This document shows positions 25,034-36,316 of a stretch of DNA of 64,000 bases, one piece after another; position 1 is the first letter of the stretch; every line of letters begins with the position of its first letter. The position numbers and the translations under genes were made by a program. The DNA lies in assembly GCA_037074765.1 (NCBI GenBank), contig JBAMDO010000234.1:1-64000 (forward strand), given 5' to 3'. Source of the DNA: Mansonella perstans. Its lineage: Eukaryota; Nematoda; Chromadorea; Rhabditida; Onchocercidae. A model generated the notes under the pieces. That model was given only the letters and a program-made list of their open reading frames with translations. It did no database searches and had not been told where the DNA came from.

Positions 25034-25246
25034 TTACCGTAAAAGGGATGGAAACAACCAAGCACCCAGTTCTGTTTCCAAATGCAGTGGTATTCCGACG
25101 CTCCGCACCCCTCTGCACATTTTGAAACTAACAGCCATTGCAGTAGAGGCTATTCCAACCAAAAACTTCCAGTCTAATAAGGTAATTCTTAATTCTGTCG
25201 ACAATTCACTTTCATTACAGGTCTCATAAGCGGTAAGTTTGACACT
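25034..25246 (-). CDS. Unassigned open frame, strand uncertain
   Basis: A 70-codon minus-strand frame with a complex, non-repetitive composition (ELSTELRITLLDWKFLVGIA, later GVRSVGIPLHLETELGAWLF), ending CGG TAA. The terminal CG|GTAATG could instead be a splice donor. It lies downstream of the gene at 25443-32065 and could be a 3' exon of it, but the phase does not match the last confirmed donor. The plus strand is also open here (25008-25229), with AG|GTAATT as a possible donor, so the coding strand is unresolved. Confidence 0.3.
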   Translation of the reverse strand, partial: SVKLTAYETCNESELSTELRITLLDWKFLVGIASTAMAVSFKMCRGVRSVGIPLHLETELGAWLFPSLLR

Positions 25247-25442
25247 TTAACTCAAAGTCTAATTTATTCCATAGCGCCAATTCAGCTTAGCACATATTCG
25301 AGAATGGATGCAAGATTTAATGAAAATCAACAACAAATATATATGCGATATATAGAAAATCGCTGACATTTATAGAATCAAAATATTCTCTCGTCGAGTC
25401 TTTTACCATTCTTTATGCTTTCATTCTCTTTACCAATACTTC

Positions 25443-28400
25443 CTATAAATGAAACTGAATTATTTTACAACAAAATAAAGTTAAAACAAGAAACTTCAGA
25501 AGTATGAATAAGCAATTCGATGAGAGCTGCAAATGTCACACGTCAAACATGCTTTCAGATTTTAATGGTATGAAACACTTTAAGTAAACGTCAATCACCA
25601 ATTTTATCGGTCCTTTTATACACACTCACAAAGTACTAATATTCTGGAGCATTTACTAACTTCGCCATTCGGTAACGGTACAATGACTATTTTTGCACTA
25701 CAGTGATCTCTCACAATTTCTTTCCATGTTTTCCGGTAATTTCGATCCCCTTCTGGACCTACTGTAGTACCATAAAACGAGCCAACAATCTGTGGTAATG
25801 CTGACAGCTGAAATATACATGTAAGCGTAAGACCTTTTTTCCTTGGCTATTTTTTTTCATATCCTCAACAACCACATAATATTTCGACAATTTCAGTACT
25901 CTAAACATTTAAACACCAGCGTTATGACTTGTAAACGGGAGTTCTGAAAAAAAAAAAAATTACAATAGAGCGCATATAAATTTTACACAGCGCAATATCA
26001 ACTACTTCGGTAAAAATCACTAGAAATCTTATAAATTAAAAACGACCGAATCTGACCGACATTAATATTATATGGAAGTTGATTTATTCCTAAAAGAAAT
26101 AAGAATCAACTATACAAAAAAATTCCAACCAAAACTGGATTTGGTGATCGCACTTCCACTAATAATTCTATCACTTGTGCTAGTTTCTGCGATGCGCTTT
26201 TTTCCTAAAAAGTATCAAAACTTAAGAACTTACGATTGGTTCAGTAAAAAATATGAAATAAAACAAAAAATCGGTCAAGCGCAGAAAAAAGTGTTAAAAA
26301 ACAAGTGCTGCGTACTTTGATATCATAACAAGGCATTTGAAAACTAATTCCGTATGCACTTCCATAAAAAAAAACGCTGCATTTTACCAATTTTACCTAA
26401 AATCTTTAAAATTCCTCTATACATATTCCGAAAACAATTCTGCAAAATTGATCAACTCTAAATCCATCTGAATGAAATATTGCAAACACCAAATTTCCAC
26501 AGCTGATTGCGAACTAAAAGTTATATAAACGCTTACCGAACTATAACATCCTAATTCATCAAGCAAAGTTTCCAGCCAATTTTCGTCAGTTTGTGATTCT
26601 TTTGACAACTACAAAAAATGATTACGCTATTACTTAGCTGATTACAGAGACGAAATTCGAAAAATTTTACCATAAACAAAGCGAAACTAAGTATAAAAAT
26701 ATAAACAATTGGAAAATAACTGAGATAAAAGAACGAATGACGACACCATTAAACACTGTGAATAGTTTATATGGCTAACTAGACAAAAAAGAACATAAGT
26801 TAATAAATGGACCTGTGCAACCTCTTTACCAGAAGAATGAGGAGAACAGTCGGTAGATGAAACACCTCTCAACATAGTATGATCGTCAGAATAACCCTGA
26901 CTGTGTCTAAAAATACAAATTTCCTTAAAACATCCTAATGGATGCACAAACATATACAAAGCATTAATTGAGACACAATCCGAAATGTAATCTTTTTGTT
27001 AAACTTGTATTTAATGAACATACTGTTGAAATTGATTCGGTTGATAATGTTGCATTTGTTGCATAGATAGTGCCCAATTACTGCCATGAGAATAACCTGT
27101 TATTGAGATTGAACTTTTAACTAATATCATTGATTCAATATAAAGCAAAATTTCAAATTTTAGGCAAAACATTAAGAAGCTCTCATAGACAACAAAAGAA
27201 TAAAAATTATCAGTAAAGTTCATTAGAAACGTCCATTTAAGTAATTAAATGAATCATTAGTAGGATACTAAAAGAAGTCAAGTTCATCTGAAACATTAGT
27301 AAAGATTGTCAGTCAGCGGATCGATCCGTCCAGCTTGCGTGAAACAATACAACATATTTCAACATTTTTTTGGTTACAGATGCTGGGTTGTTGTTTCCCA
27401 GCAACAACCGATAATGGAGTGATCCAAGGAAATAATATAGGAGTAGACCATGATCAGTTCGCGGATCGATCCACTGAAAAATGATTAAAAAATTGCTGCT
27501 AAATACTAACTTAAAGATGGCCTTTGAAGATTTCCACTTGATATGTTGTAATTGCCTTGCGATGACTTGTCTTCTTCTGCTAGAAAACAAAATTTATTGC
27601 CGAATTTGATGTGATCTTTATAATTTGCTCATAATTTACTCACACTAGTGTAACTTGTAGGTTTAACAATTTAAAAAGACCTATCATTATTCGACTTTTA
27701 TGAATTTTTTAATGACTACTTTCGATCAATATCTTTCTAACAACACTTTTACCATTATTACAAATAAAACTTCTCATTCGAAAAATTGGATTAAAAAATC
27801 AAAAAGAATATTCAGCATCATTAATTTTACAAAATGATTTAATCAATACTAAACAAATTACACATCGTATTTAAATATTTCCATCTTTAAAACTGACACC
27901 TCCACATAGGGCAAAGATTAAATTTAAATTAGGTGACACTGAAAAACTTTTAGCAAAGTCAACTGATTACAAACCACAATTACAATCAAATTAATCTGCA
28001 GCCTATGCTGAGTTTCTATAAAATTTAAAATTTCACCATAATGTGTGCTGCGTTGACCAGCGTTTGAATTAAGAGCACTACATAAACCATATCGCACTTC
28101 ATATAATTCCTACAAAAAATATTTCAATTTCAGAATGTCCACATAATTTATGCCAGAAAAAATTGGATGATGACAAAATCATAATCTTCAAATCAGCTTA
28201 GTAAATCGTGAATTAAACGAAAAAAGGAAAAGCGGGAAAAGTACAGGAAAAGAAATGTGATTATATTAAAGGAATGTGATTACTATAAAATATTAAAAGA
28301 TATATGCGCATACTCGAAGCAAACGGGACGAACGAAAAAAGCGATTGTTCATGATAAATAAATGAACTGCAAGTGAAAATAGTTGCAATGCTGAAAATCA

Positions 28401-31400
28401 TGCAATTATGCGAATAGTGCAATGCTGAAATTCATGGAAACTATTATGTAGATTTGGACGTGAAAATTTGAAACATAACATTTTGCAAAAATTAACAACA
28501 CGAAATTCGTACGTAACGTTTTGGTTAAATAACACAGAACGCAATACATATTAAAAGTTACGGTTGTATTAAAAGAAATCAATAAATGAAATTTTCAACT
28601 GCAAATTTAATCATTGCTATTTTTGCTTCTACTTTTCGAATAGAAATAAAATTTGCAAATTGAATAATGCCATTTGAAAAATTTCCCTCTCCTTCAATAA
28701 TATGAAAACTTACATATTTTAACCTCTTTAAATCTAACAGATAAAAAATTTACATATCTCTTATATCTATCTAATTTTTTCTTCGTCATACATCCACTAA
28801 ATTCATTTAATTCAGTTGTATTTCTTTTTTTTCATTCGAAAATCTTACTAAAAAAAAATCTTTGAAAGAAAAATCACAAAGAAAGAAAAAATTATGCTTA
28901 AGTATTTCAAAAAAAAATGATAATATTTTAATTCATTAATTAATTTATCTAATTTTTTCGATAAAAAAAATTTTCAAGTTACCATAAAAAAAAAAAAAAA
29001 AACCCCAGAAGTTCAAAATTTGATTTATTCCTGGTTCCGCACTCCTTTCCCGTTTCTTAACCCCATTCTTATATATCTAAAGCGAAAGATGATAGCGTAA
29101 TGGTCCAAGAAAAAAAACATAAAATCCGAGGATAAAGAAAGAAAGCGTAACCAATGATTCACTAGAATAGATCAATTAATGATCTATTTTATCCTAACAT
29201 CACATATAAAACGTGACACGTGTAACAAAAGCGAACATAAAAAAAGGATGCAAATCTCGCACTTCCATTCTTTTATTCCATCACGATTTTGTTTACTTTC
29301 ATCCTCTCATCCAATCATAAATGTCTGATTCACATTATTCGATCAGACATTTCTGGTAATTTCGAGAAAATGATGATAAGACCTCCTTTGACCTCTCTCA
29401 TCCAAAATTCTTCTTTTCTGACCCTAGATCGATTTATTTGATGGGGAGATTTGAGTGAAATTTAAATTTACATTTCTTCATTATTTTTTTTAGTTCAATA
29501 ATTTTGTAATGGCCAATATTACAATGACTATTTTGCAAGTGGCCAATATTACAATCAATAAATATCAATTAAGGATTACCGTTAGTAGTAAAAAAGAAAA
29601 ATAATAATCTTGTTTGCTGAATAATTAAAAATGGAATGTTGTAATCGTGCTATATTAACATCTATACCTTTTATAGTTCAAAACTCATAAATCACTCACT
29701 CTCTCTCCCACATTTTCCGCAAATAGTGAATCAAGCAAGCATACTTTATAAAATCACATTTTTAATTCAAAAAACTTTTAAAATTTTAACATTACCCTTA
29801 CATGCTTCTAACATATATTATAACTTTATCGCATTTTTTTCGTTAACTAGCTAACTAACAATACAGTAATGCACATATTCCTTGTAATACGTTATATGTT
29901 CTAGCGTTTTTACAAATTACATTGCACTGAGCTCAAAAATCTGGAGTTTTAGGCTATTGGACAAGAATTCGGTCCTTTTGCCTATTCCTCGTTCAAAATA
30001 GCTTTGAACAAGAGATATGTAATTCAAAAATCAAGTAATTCACCTCACGATTACCTTGAACAAAGTGATAACCTCTCGACATTCCCTGATACTCCTCATT
30101 ATACTGTTTGCTAGATGATGATTGAAGAGAATTGTACATCTGAAGCAGCATTAAATTACATCGCATCGTGCCTGAATATACTCAGAAAAACTATTTGATC
30201 TTCTGTTACGCATAAATTATTAATGTTTATTGTATTCATTGTAGTAATACTGTATTACTATAGTAATTGGCAGTTTAATTAGTGCAAATAGAAGATGCAA
30301 TAATAGCCACCACAGACAGAGAATACATTAAGCAATGAAATTTAATCTATATTATTGCTTTTTCATTACTAAATGGAAAACTCATTCAAATACGCTTCCC
30401 GCAAAAATGATGGAAAAGGATAGACTGTCCGATGTACAAATGATTTTATCCTTGTTATTCAAAAAACTGAGAATGTAACTAACCGGGATTAGTTGTGCAG
30501 AATTGCTATTGCTAAAATCGATAGATGATAGTGACTGTGATTGAATATGCTCTTGAGTTTGAAGACGATTGACTGACTGCTGTAAGGAACGTTCGGCAAT
30601 TGATGGACGTTTTCTTTGTAAAACCTGTCAAATCGAATAGTTCCAAGAAATACATGTATTGCTCAGAAAGAAAACTAGTTCCTAACACAAATGAAATCAT
30701 GAATGATAAAATTCACGGAAAATCTTCGCATGGTACCACAGTCATCTATATCATGTAATAGAGTTAAGTCAATAAAGATGTATAAAAACATGATAAATAA
30801 GCATAACTGGCAAATACTGATCGTCAAAATAACCTCAAAATAACCCACATAGAAAATGATGTACAAATTAAAAAAAGCGCCTTCATGTGATTTAACATCA
30901 AATTTCATTTGATTAATTTCCATCGTTATATAAATCAGCAGTCTTTTACTAAGATAAAGTAATACTAACCTTGCTTCCTCCGTTATCCATCAATCCTGCA
31001 GACTGTTCCACACTATTAGTATCAATCTCTGGATGACTTAAACAACCTTCAGTTTCATCTACAGCAATTTGTATCTAAAAAAAAAAAAAAAAAAAATGCA
31101 AAACAATACACTTAAATTAATTTATTGCATTTCACTGCTTACAACTTACAAGTACTTTTTCCTAAAACTTTGTTAAGAGAGAAAATAAAATAGCGTTATA
31201 AACTCCTTACGGTTATTATTTTGCTTAATTTTAATGTTATAACTTACAACTATTCTTTTCTAATATATAGTTGTTAAATAAAGAGTGGATAAAATAAAAG
31301 GGACCTACCCTAATAATCAACAATAATAATCAATCAGTAATAATTTTTGATGACTAGAAAACTGTTAGCTTTATGAAACAAAAAAAATTCATCAAACGTT

Positions 31401-32065
31401 TAACCATTGAACTGGTTGAAGAAATATTGAATGTATTCAAATTCCCTTTAAATTTGTTTTTTCGATATTTTTTAGAAGCTTTAGCTTCCTCATCACTGCT
31501 ATCCGTTGATTCCTCATCACCCGTATATTTATCTTCATTCAGATCGGTTGACTCCTATAAAAAATTTTTAATAAATAAACTAAATATAGCAGTTTTTCCC
31601 TACAGTTTATATACTTATTATTATTACTGTTAATAATTCTGAAAGAAACCTTCACCAATGAGAAGATGCGTAATTCATCAAGAGTAAATGTAAATTAGGG
31701 TAATAGTAATGATTAATATGAAAACATAGAAGGTTTTCTTATTTAAATAGAAAAATATGCTAGTTATTAGATAGCCGATGTAATGGGTAATGACAAAAAG
31801 TCAAAAAAAAAACCATAGCATCAATGAGCAAAAGTAGCTGAGGTGCCTTACATTTCATAAATTGGAAAGTATCACTATGAAGACATGCGAAAAAGTTCCT
31901 ACATTTCTTCCTGAGAAGCAGAAATGAATTTACAACTTTCAGATTTCAAATTGAGAAACTTACCAAAAGTTTTTGAGGCATTTCATCAAAACCATTTTCT
32001 TCCTCACTTTTTGTTTTACTCATATTAGCTAAAACGTCCATCATTTTAGTGATATCGTAAAGCAT
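25443..32065 (-). CDS. Unrecognised multi-exon gene, acidic and Gln/Ser-rich
   Basis: Exons in minus order: 32065-31964, 31554-31405, 31074-30970, 30624-30484, 30139-30044, 28109-28037, 27579-27511, 27096-27024, 26906-26813, 26608-26537, 25807-25661, and a tentative last exon 25526-25443. All junctions are consensus-like and all phases agree, giving about 400 residues. No known domain is recognised. Visible features: an acidic/Ser segment (GDEESTDSSDEEAKASKKYR) near residues 45-65; a basic stretch RKRPSIAER; Gln-rich stretches (SMQQMQHYQPNQFQQ); a helical ENWLETLLDELG resembling short acidic activation helices; and a more globular end (IVGSFYGTTVGPEGDRNYRK). Composition suggests a nuclear regulatory protein, which is inference. 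The start is uncertain: the first exon begins at a duplication breakpoint and the ancestral 5' end may differ. The last exon is the weakest. Confidence 0.65.
26072..26320 (+). CDS. Small ORF with TM segment and CaaX-like C-terminus
   Basis: An 82-codon frame within the 26536-25808 intron of the minus-strand gene, on the opposite strand. It has an N-terminal polar region, one hydrophobic segment (LVIALPLIILSLVLVSAM) at about residues 25-42, a Lys-rich helix and the C-terminus NKCCVL, which fits a prenylation CaaX box (X = Leu favours geranylgeranyl). No homologue recognised and no start context. Could be chance. Confidence 0.25.
   Translation: MEVDLFLKEIRINYTKKFQPKLDLVIALPLIILSLVLVSAMRFFPKKYQNLRTYDWFSKKYEIKQKIGQAQKKVLKNKCCVL
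27317..27328. promoter_or_regulatory. Palindromic element able to pair with the TGA-exon acceptor
   Basis: CGGATCGATCCG, a perfect 12-bp palindrome in the intron downstream (in transcript order) of the TGA-containing exon. A near copy lies at 27462-27472 at that exon's 5' end. In the minus-strand RNA the two could form about 16 pairs (one G-U) covering the CAG of the exon's 3' splice site. Confidence 0.45.
27378..27473 (-). pseudogene. Phase-symmetric 96-nt exon with in-frame TGA
   Basis: ATTTTTCAG acceptor at 27474-27476 and onwards; GTAACC donor at 27377. Length 96 nt. The flanking exons (27579-27511 and 27096-27024) are joined in phase 1, and this exon enters and leaves in the same phase. 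In that frame it reads MDRSAN, TGA, then a plausible SWSTPILFPWITPLSVVAGK continuation. Skipping restores a full-length frame, so it behaves like a poison exon or a decayed cassette exon. A sequencing error at the TGA would make it an ordinary exon. Confidence 0.45.
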
Positions 32066-32071
32066 CACGTT
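27959..32071. repeat. Tandem duplication unit 1 (4.1 kb)
   Basis: Begins GTCAACTGATTA and ends CACGTTG. The first 0.77 kb (27959-28730) matches 32072-32860, and the last 0.64 kb (31435-32071) matches 35465-36110. The 28.73-31.43 kb core carries exons of the minus-strand gene and has no visible counterpart in unit 2. Confidence 0.85.
28740..30030. other. Large intron, no further exon seen
   Basis: The middle of the intron between exons 30139-30044 and 28109-28037. It holds AT-rich sequence, A-tracts (about 28990) and a short repeat GGCCAATATTACAAT at about 29512 and 29542. No additional in-phase exon is convincing. Confidence 0.5.
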
Positions 32072-32151
32072 GTCAACTGATTATAAACCACAATTAAAAT
32101 TAAATTAAATTGTAGTCCTATGCTCAGCCTCTATAAAATTTAAAATTTCAC

Positions 32152-32224
32152 CATAATGTCTGTTGCGTTGACCAGCACTTGATTTAGGAATACTATATGA
32201 ACTATATCGCATTTCATAATATTC
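32152..32224 (-). pseudogene. Duplicate of the 28037-28109 exon, open but diverged
   Basis: A 73-nt exon copy with the same TTTGTAG acceptor and TATG|GTGAAA donor. The frame is intact but about 14 of 73 bases and 11 of 25 residues differ from the unit-1 exon, while the several hundred bases of intron directly upstream (32225 onward) are nearly identical to unit 1. Whether it is spliced into any transcript is unknown. Confidence 0.5.
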
Positions 32225-34696
32225 CTACAAAAAATATTTCAATTTCAGAATGTCCACATAATTTATGCCAGAAAAAATTGGATGATGACAAAATCATAAT
32301 CTTCAAATCAGCTTAGTAAATCGTGAATTAAACGAAAAAAGGAAAAGCGGGAAAAGTACAGGAAAAGAAATGTGATTATATTAAAGGAATGTGATTACTA
32401 TAAAATATTAAAAGATATATGCGCATACTCGAAGCAAACGGGACGAACGAAAAAAGCGATTGTTCATGATAAATAAATGAACTGCAAGTGAAAATAGTTG
32501 CAATGCTGAAAATCATGCAACTATGCGAATAGTGCAATACTGAAATTCATGCAAACTATGTATGTAGATTTGGACGTGAAAATTTGAAACACAACATTTT
32601 GTAAAAATTTACAACACGAAATTCGTACGTAAAGTTTTGGTTAAATAACACAGCACGCAATACATATTAAAAGTTACGGGTTACGTGTATTAAAAGAAAT
32701 CAATAAATGAAATTTTCAACTGCAAATTTAATCATTGCTATTTTTGCTTCTACTTTTCGAATAGAAATAAAATTTGCAAATTGAATAATGCCATTTGAAA
32801 AATTTTCCTTTCTTTCAATAATACAAAAATTTACATACTTTAACCTCTTCATATCTAAAAGGTAAAAAAGGAATCACTGCCCTAATATTTCTACCAATAT
32901 TCTAATTCATTTGGCATTACATAAAACTTTTTGCAGGATGACACAAATCCCAAACCCAACTTCAGCTCCTACTGCAATGCAAACCTTCGCTGTGATTCAA
33001 ATTATCATTACCCCGCCTAAACTCCATAAAACCTAGAAATGACTCAAATTAATACGGCCGATATGTTGTTGTCCAGATCCGCTGTGACATTGAGAAAGGG
33101 AGCCGTTAGAATGTTTCGAGGAAATGAGAAGGAAATGAAATGCTAGACAAAAGTTTGAAAGGTTGATTAGCATGGCAGAAGTTTTTATTGATTAGTCGGA
33201 ACAGTGCTACAAGTCCTTTTGTCACTGCAGTGTAAACTCTTAGGATGAATGATTTTTTTTTTCAGAAGTGAAATATAAAATTTGAGGATGGTAGAATTCC
33301 ATGAAAGTCGTTGTAATCATGTTTTAACTTTTAACATTTCTCGGTTGCTTTGAGAGAAGGATTACACAGATTAAGTATTCGCTGTTAATTGGTCTTTTAT
33401 TGTTATCTTATAATTAGAACGCGATCAAAATATTGAAGTATTGGAACTCAACCATTTGAAAGAAAAACTACAAAACAAATCAGATCCAATAATTTTAAAT
33501 TCAAATAAATACTGAGTAATAATATGAAATCAAGTAACTAAACTATGAAATTCGGTAACTTTCGTCATGATTACAACTAGCGATTAGCAATTTAAGATAA
33601 GATTTATTGGGGCTTCATTCAAATTTTTATTCAAAATCTAAATTTCAATTTAAGATGCATTGACGGTGATTAAAGTAGCTAAATGAATTTTGCTGGGCAG
33701 AACCCGTTGGGAGAAGAATTGGTCTAACCTTAACCATAATTCATTCATTTTGTTGCAATTTTACTCTTTTGCTTATTTCCTTTTATCTAATTTCTTCCGT
33801 CATATTTTATTGTATTGTATAATTGCGCAATCTTTTGTTATTGTTGTCATAATTTCAGTTCTTTACTGTAAGCGAATTCTTCGACTTGTTTGAAATCATT
33901 GAGTTTACATGGAATTCTGGTGAGAAATGTAGAAGATAAGATAATTACTAACTGATTAAGTCAACCGAAGAGAGCAAAGAAAACATTTACACGCTTTTTA
34001 TTGGCAAGTAATTTTGTCTTGCAAAATTTAACTGTAAAAACTTTTTGCACACACAAATAATTATCCATGCAAGCAAGGAAAATTATTCGACACTTGCCTC
34101 TTTTGCTTGGTTATAGAAATATGTAAATTTTATTCATCATTAATTTGGCACATTAAAAAGCTGGTCAGCAAAATTTCCAAACTCATGAATTTAATAACTA
34201 TTAATGAGAACAATTAATTAACATTTTGCGTCGACTTTGTGTATCGCGTTACTAAACCAATTTTTTTAAAAAGCAACAAGCTTCGCTTCAAATTGAAAGT
34301 GCCATTATTTGTCGGCACTGCTGCAAGATGATGATAATTATATCGCCAAACACAAACAATTAAACTTATTTATTATCAAACACAAATAACCAAATTTATT
34401 TATTCATTTTGTTGTAAAATAATGTCAGTTTCATTTATAGGAAATATTGGCAAAGAGAATGAAAGCATGAACATTGGTAAAAGACTCGACGAAGGAATAT
34501 TTTGATTCTATAAACGTCTAGTTTTTTTTGTTTTTTAACTGAAATAAAAAATCAAGAAACTGCTTTCAAATTCTTAACAATGCAGATGGGAAGAAAGATC
34601 CATTTTCTTGTTTTTTTTAGTTTCATCTATTAAAAAAATATCTAACAAAAAAAAATGATTTCCAACTTTTTAAGTTTGAATGTAAATGCAACATTG

Positions 34697-34936
34697 TTAA
34701 AAATTTGAAATATTTTCTTGTTTTTTTTTTTCCATTTGTTGTTTTTGAATTTCGCAGTCGATCTCCTTTTTATAGATATTTAAAGTAACGATGGCTTCTT
34801 TAGCTTCGTGTATTAAATTAAAGATTCCTTGTTCGCCTTTTGTTATTTTTTCATCCCTTCTCTTTTTTAGCTGCGCTAAGGAACCTTTGGATATAATCCA
34901 TCCATCTATCATTCTCTGTAGTGATTGAATACACAT
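34697..34936 (-). CDS. Coiled-coil-like frame in the unit-2 core
   Basis: 79 codons, Lys/Glu-rich and predicted helical (SLAQLKKRRDEKITKGEQGI, then HEAKEAIVTLNIYKKEIDCE). Upstream on the same strand, at 35.00-35.13 kb, are more complex but broken frames (FESPPDMISIVLGNIKPVKE; ALDVKPPEPSLLSSESLRMF) separated by stops. The pattern suggests a decayed gene. The LKKRR...I helical start loosely recalls BEL/Pao gag N-termini, which would explain the replaced core, but I cannot confirm that and see no LTR pair. Confidence 0.35.
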   Translation of the reverse strand: MCIQSLQRMIDGWIISKGSLAQLKKRRDEKITKGEQGIFNLIHEAKEAIVTLNIYKKEIDCEIQKQQMEKKKQENISNF

Positions 34937-35469
34937 TTGTAATTGTATAATTTTTTATCAAAAGTCATGCTCTAATTTCAAACATTCGTAGTGATTCCGA
35001 ACTTAGTAAGCTCGGTTCCGGCGGTTTAACATCCAATGCCTTTACTTTTTAGAGAAGGGTTAGGGCCGTTCTTTTACAGGCTTGATATTTCCTAGTACAA
35101 TAGATATCATGTCTGGAGGACTTTCAAAAAGTACTCTTTGTAATCATTATTTGTTATTTTTATTTGTTATGTTTATCTTGATCTTACCTCACTTCGGTTA
35201 CCGAAAAACTTTGTCGTGAAGAAAAGAAGATGAAGAAATGGTTGAGATGTTTTTTGTTAGTTGTAGATGAAATGCAAGTTTTAAAAGGATTACTTACGGA
35301 GTATCGATATTATTGCGTCTTCGAAACGTACAGCAAGTTAACTTTTATTACTGTTCGGATACCAAATACAATAGCAATAGATTCAAAATAATTCTAAATA
35401 CAATAGAACGACTTCCAGAATAATACTGATAGAACGATGAGCGAAATATGAGAATTTGTTATGAAATGT

Positions 35470-36104
35470 ATTCAAATTCCCTTTAAATTTGTTTTTTCGA
35501 TATTTTCTAGAAGCTTTAGCTTCCTCATCACTGCTATCCGTTGATTCCTCATCACCCGTATATTTATCTTCATTCAGATCGGTTGACTCCTATAAAAAAT
35601 TTTTAATAAATAAACTAAATATAGCAGTTTTCCCCCACAGTTTATATTTTATACTTATTATTATTACTGTTAATAATTCTGAAAGAAACCTTCACCAATG
35701 AGAAGATGCGTAATTCATCAAGAGTAAATGTAAATTAGGGTAATAGTAATGATTAATATGAAAACATAGAAGGTTTTCTTATTTAAATAGAAAAATATGC
35801 TAGTTATTAGATAGCCAATGTAATGGATAATGACAAAAAGTCAAAAAAAAACCATAGCATTAATGAGCAAAAGTAGCTGAGGTGCCTTACATTTCATAAA
35901 TTGGAAAGTATCACTATGAAGACATGTGAAAAAGTTCTTACACTTCTTCCTGAGAAGCAGAAATGAATTTACAACTTTCAAATTTCAAATTGAAAAACTT
36001 ATCAAAAGTTTTTGAGGCATTTCATCAAAACTCTTTTCTTGCTCACTTTTTATTTTACCCGTGTCAGTTAAATGTCCATCATTTTAATGATATCGTAAAG
36101 TCTC
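35470..36104 (-). pseudogene. Decayed copy of the first two exons of the 25443-32065 gene
   Basis: The second-exon copy (5' end 35589) is essentially identical to 31554-31405. The first-exon copy (36104-36003) has lost its start, has an in-frame TAA after ATGATGGACAT, and has the donor G of GTAAGT changed to A (ATAAGT at 36002). The intron between the copies is nearly unchanged. This copy cannot encode the same N-terminus. Confidence 0.7.
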
Positions 36105-36200
36105 ACGTTGCTAATCCTATCAGCATTCGCAACACTAACTTCATGCTGCTTTCTAATCTTTAATTTTTTGAATATAAAATGTATAACCTCCAGGAAACAG

Positions 36201-36316
36201 TCATAAAATGAAATGTGTAGTCATAAAGTGAAATATGTAGTCATAGAGAGAAATGTGTAGTCATAAGGCGAAACATTTAGCAGTAAAGTGAAACGTATGG
36301 CCGTAAAGTGAAACGC
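36201..36316. repeat. 20-bp minisatellite, six copies
   Basis: Period exactly 20 (copies at 36201, 36221, 36241, 36261, 36281, 36301) with consensus TCATAAAGTGAAATGTGTAG. Copies decay steadily left to right. It sits just outside the duplication's right end. Confidence 0.95.

Larger units (their letters stand above)
32072..36110. repeat. Tandem duplication unit 2 (4.0 kb), core replaced
   Basis: Starts with the same GTCAACTGATTA as unit 1 and ends CACGTTG. The outer 0.8 kb and 0.64 kb match unit 1; the intron portion is almost identical. The 32.87-35.46 kb core is unrelated to the unit-1 core and includes a coiled-coil-like frame. The exons in this copy are damaged (see next two entries). Confidence 0.85.
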
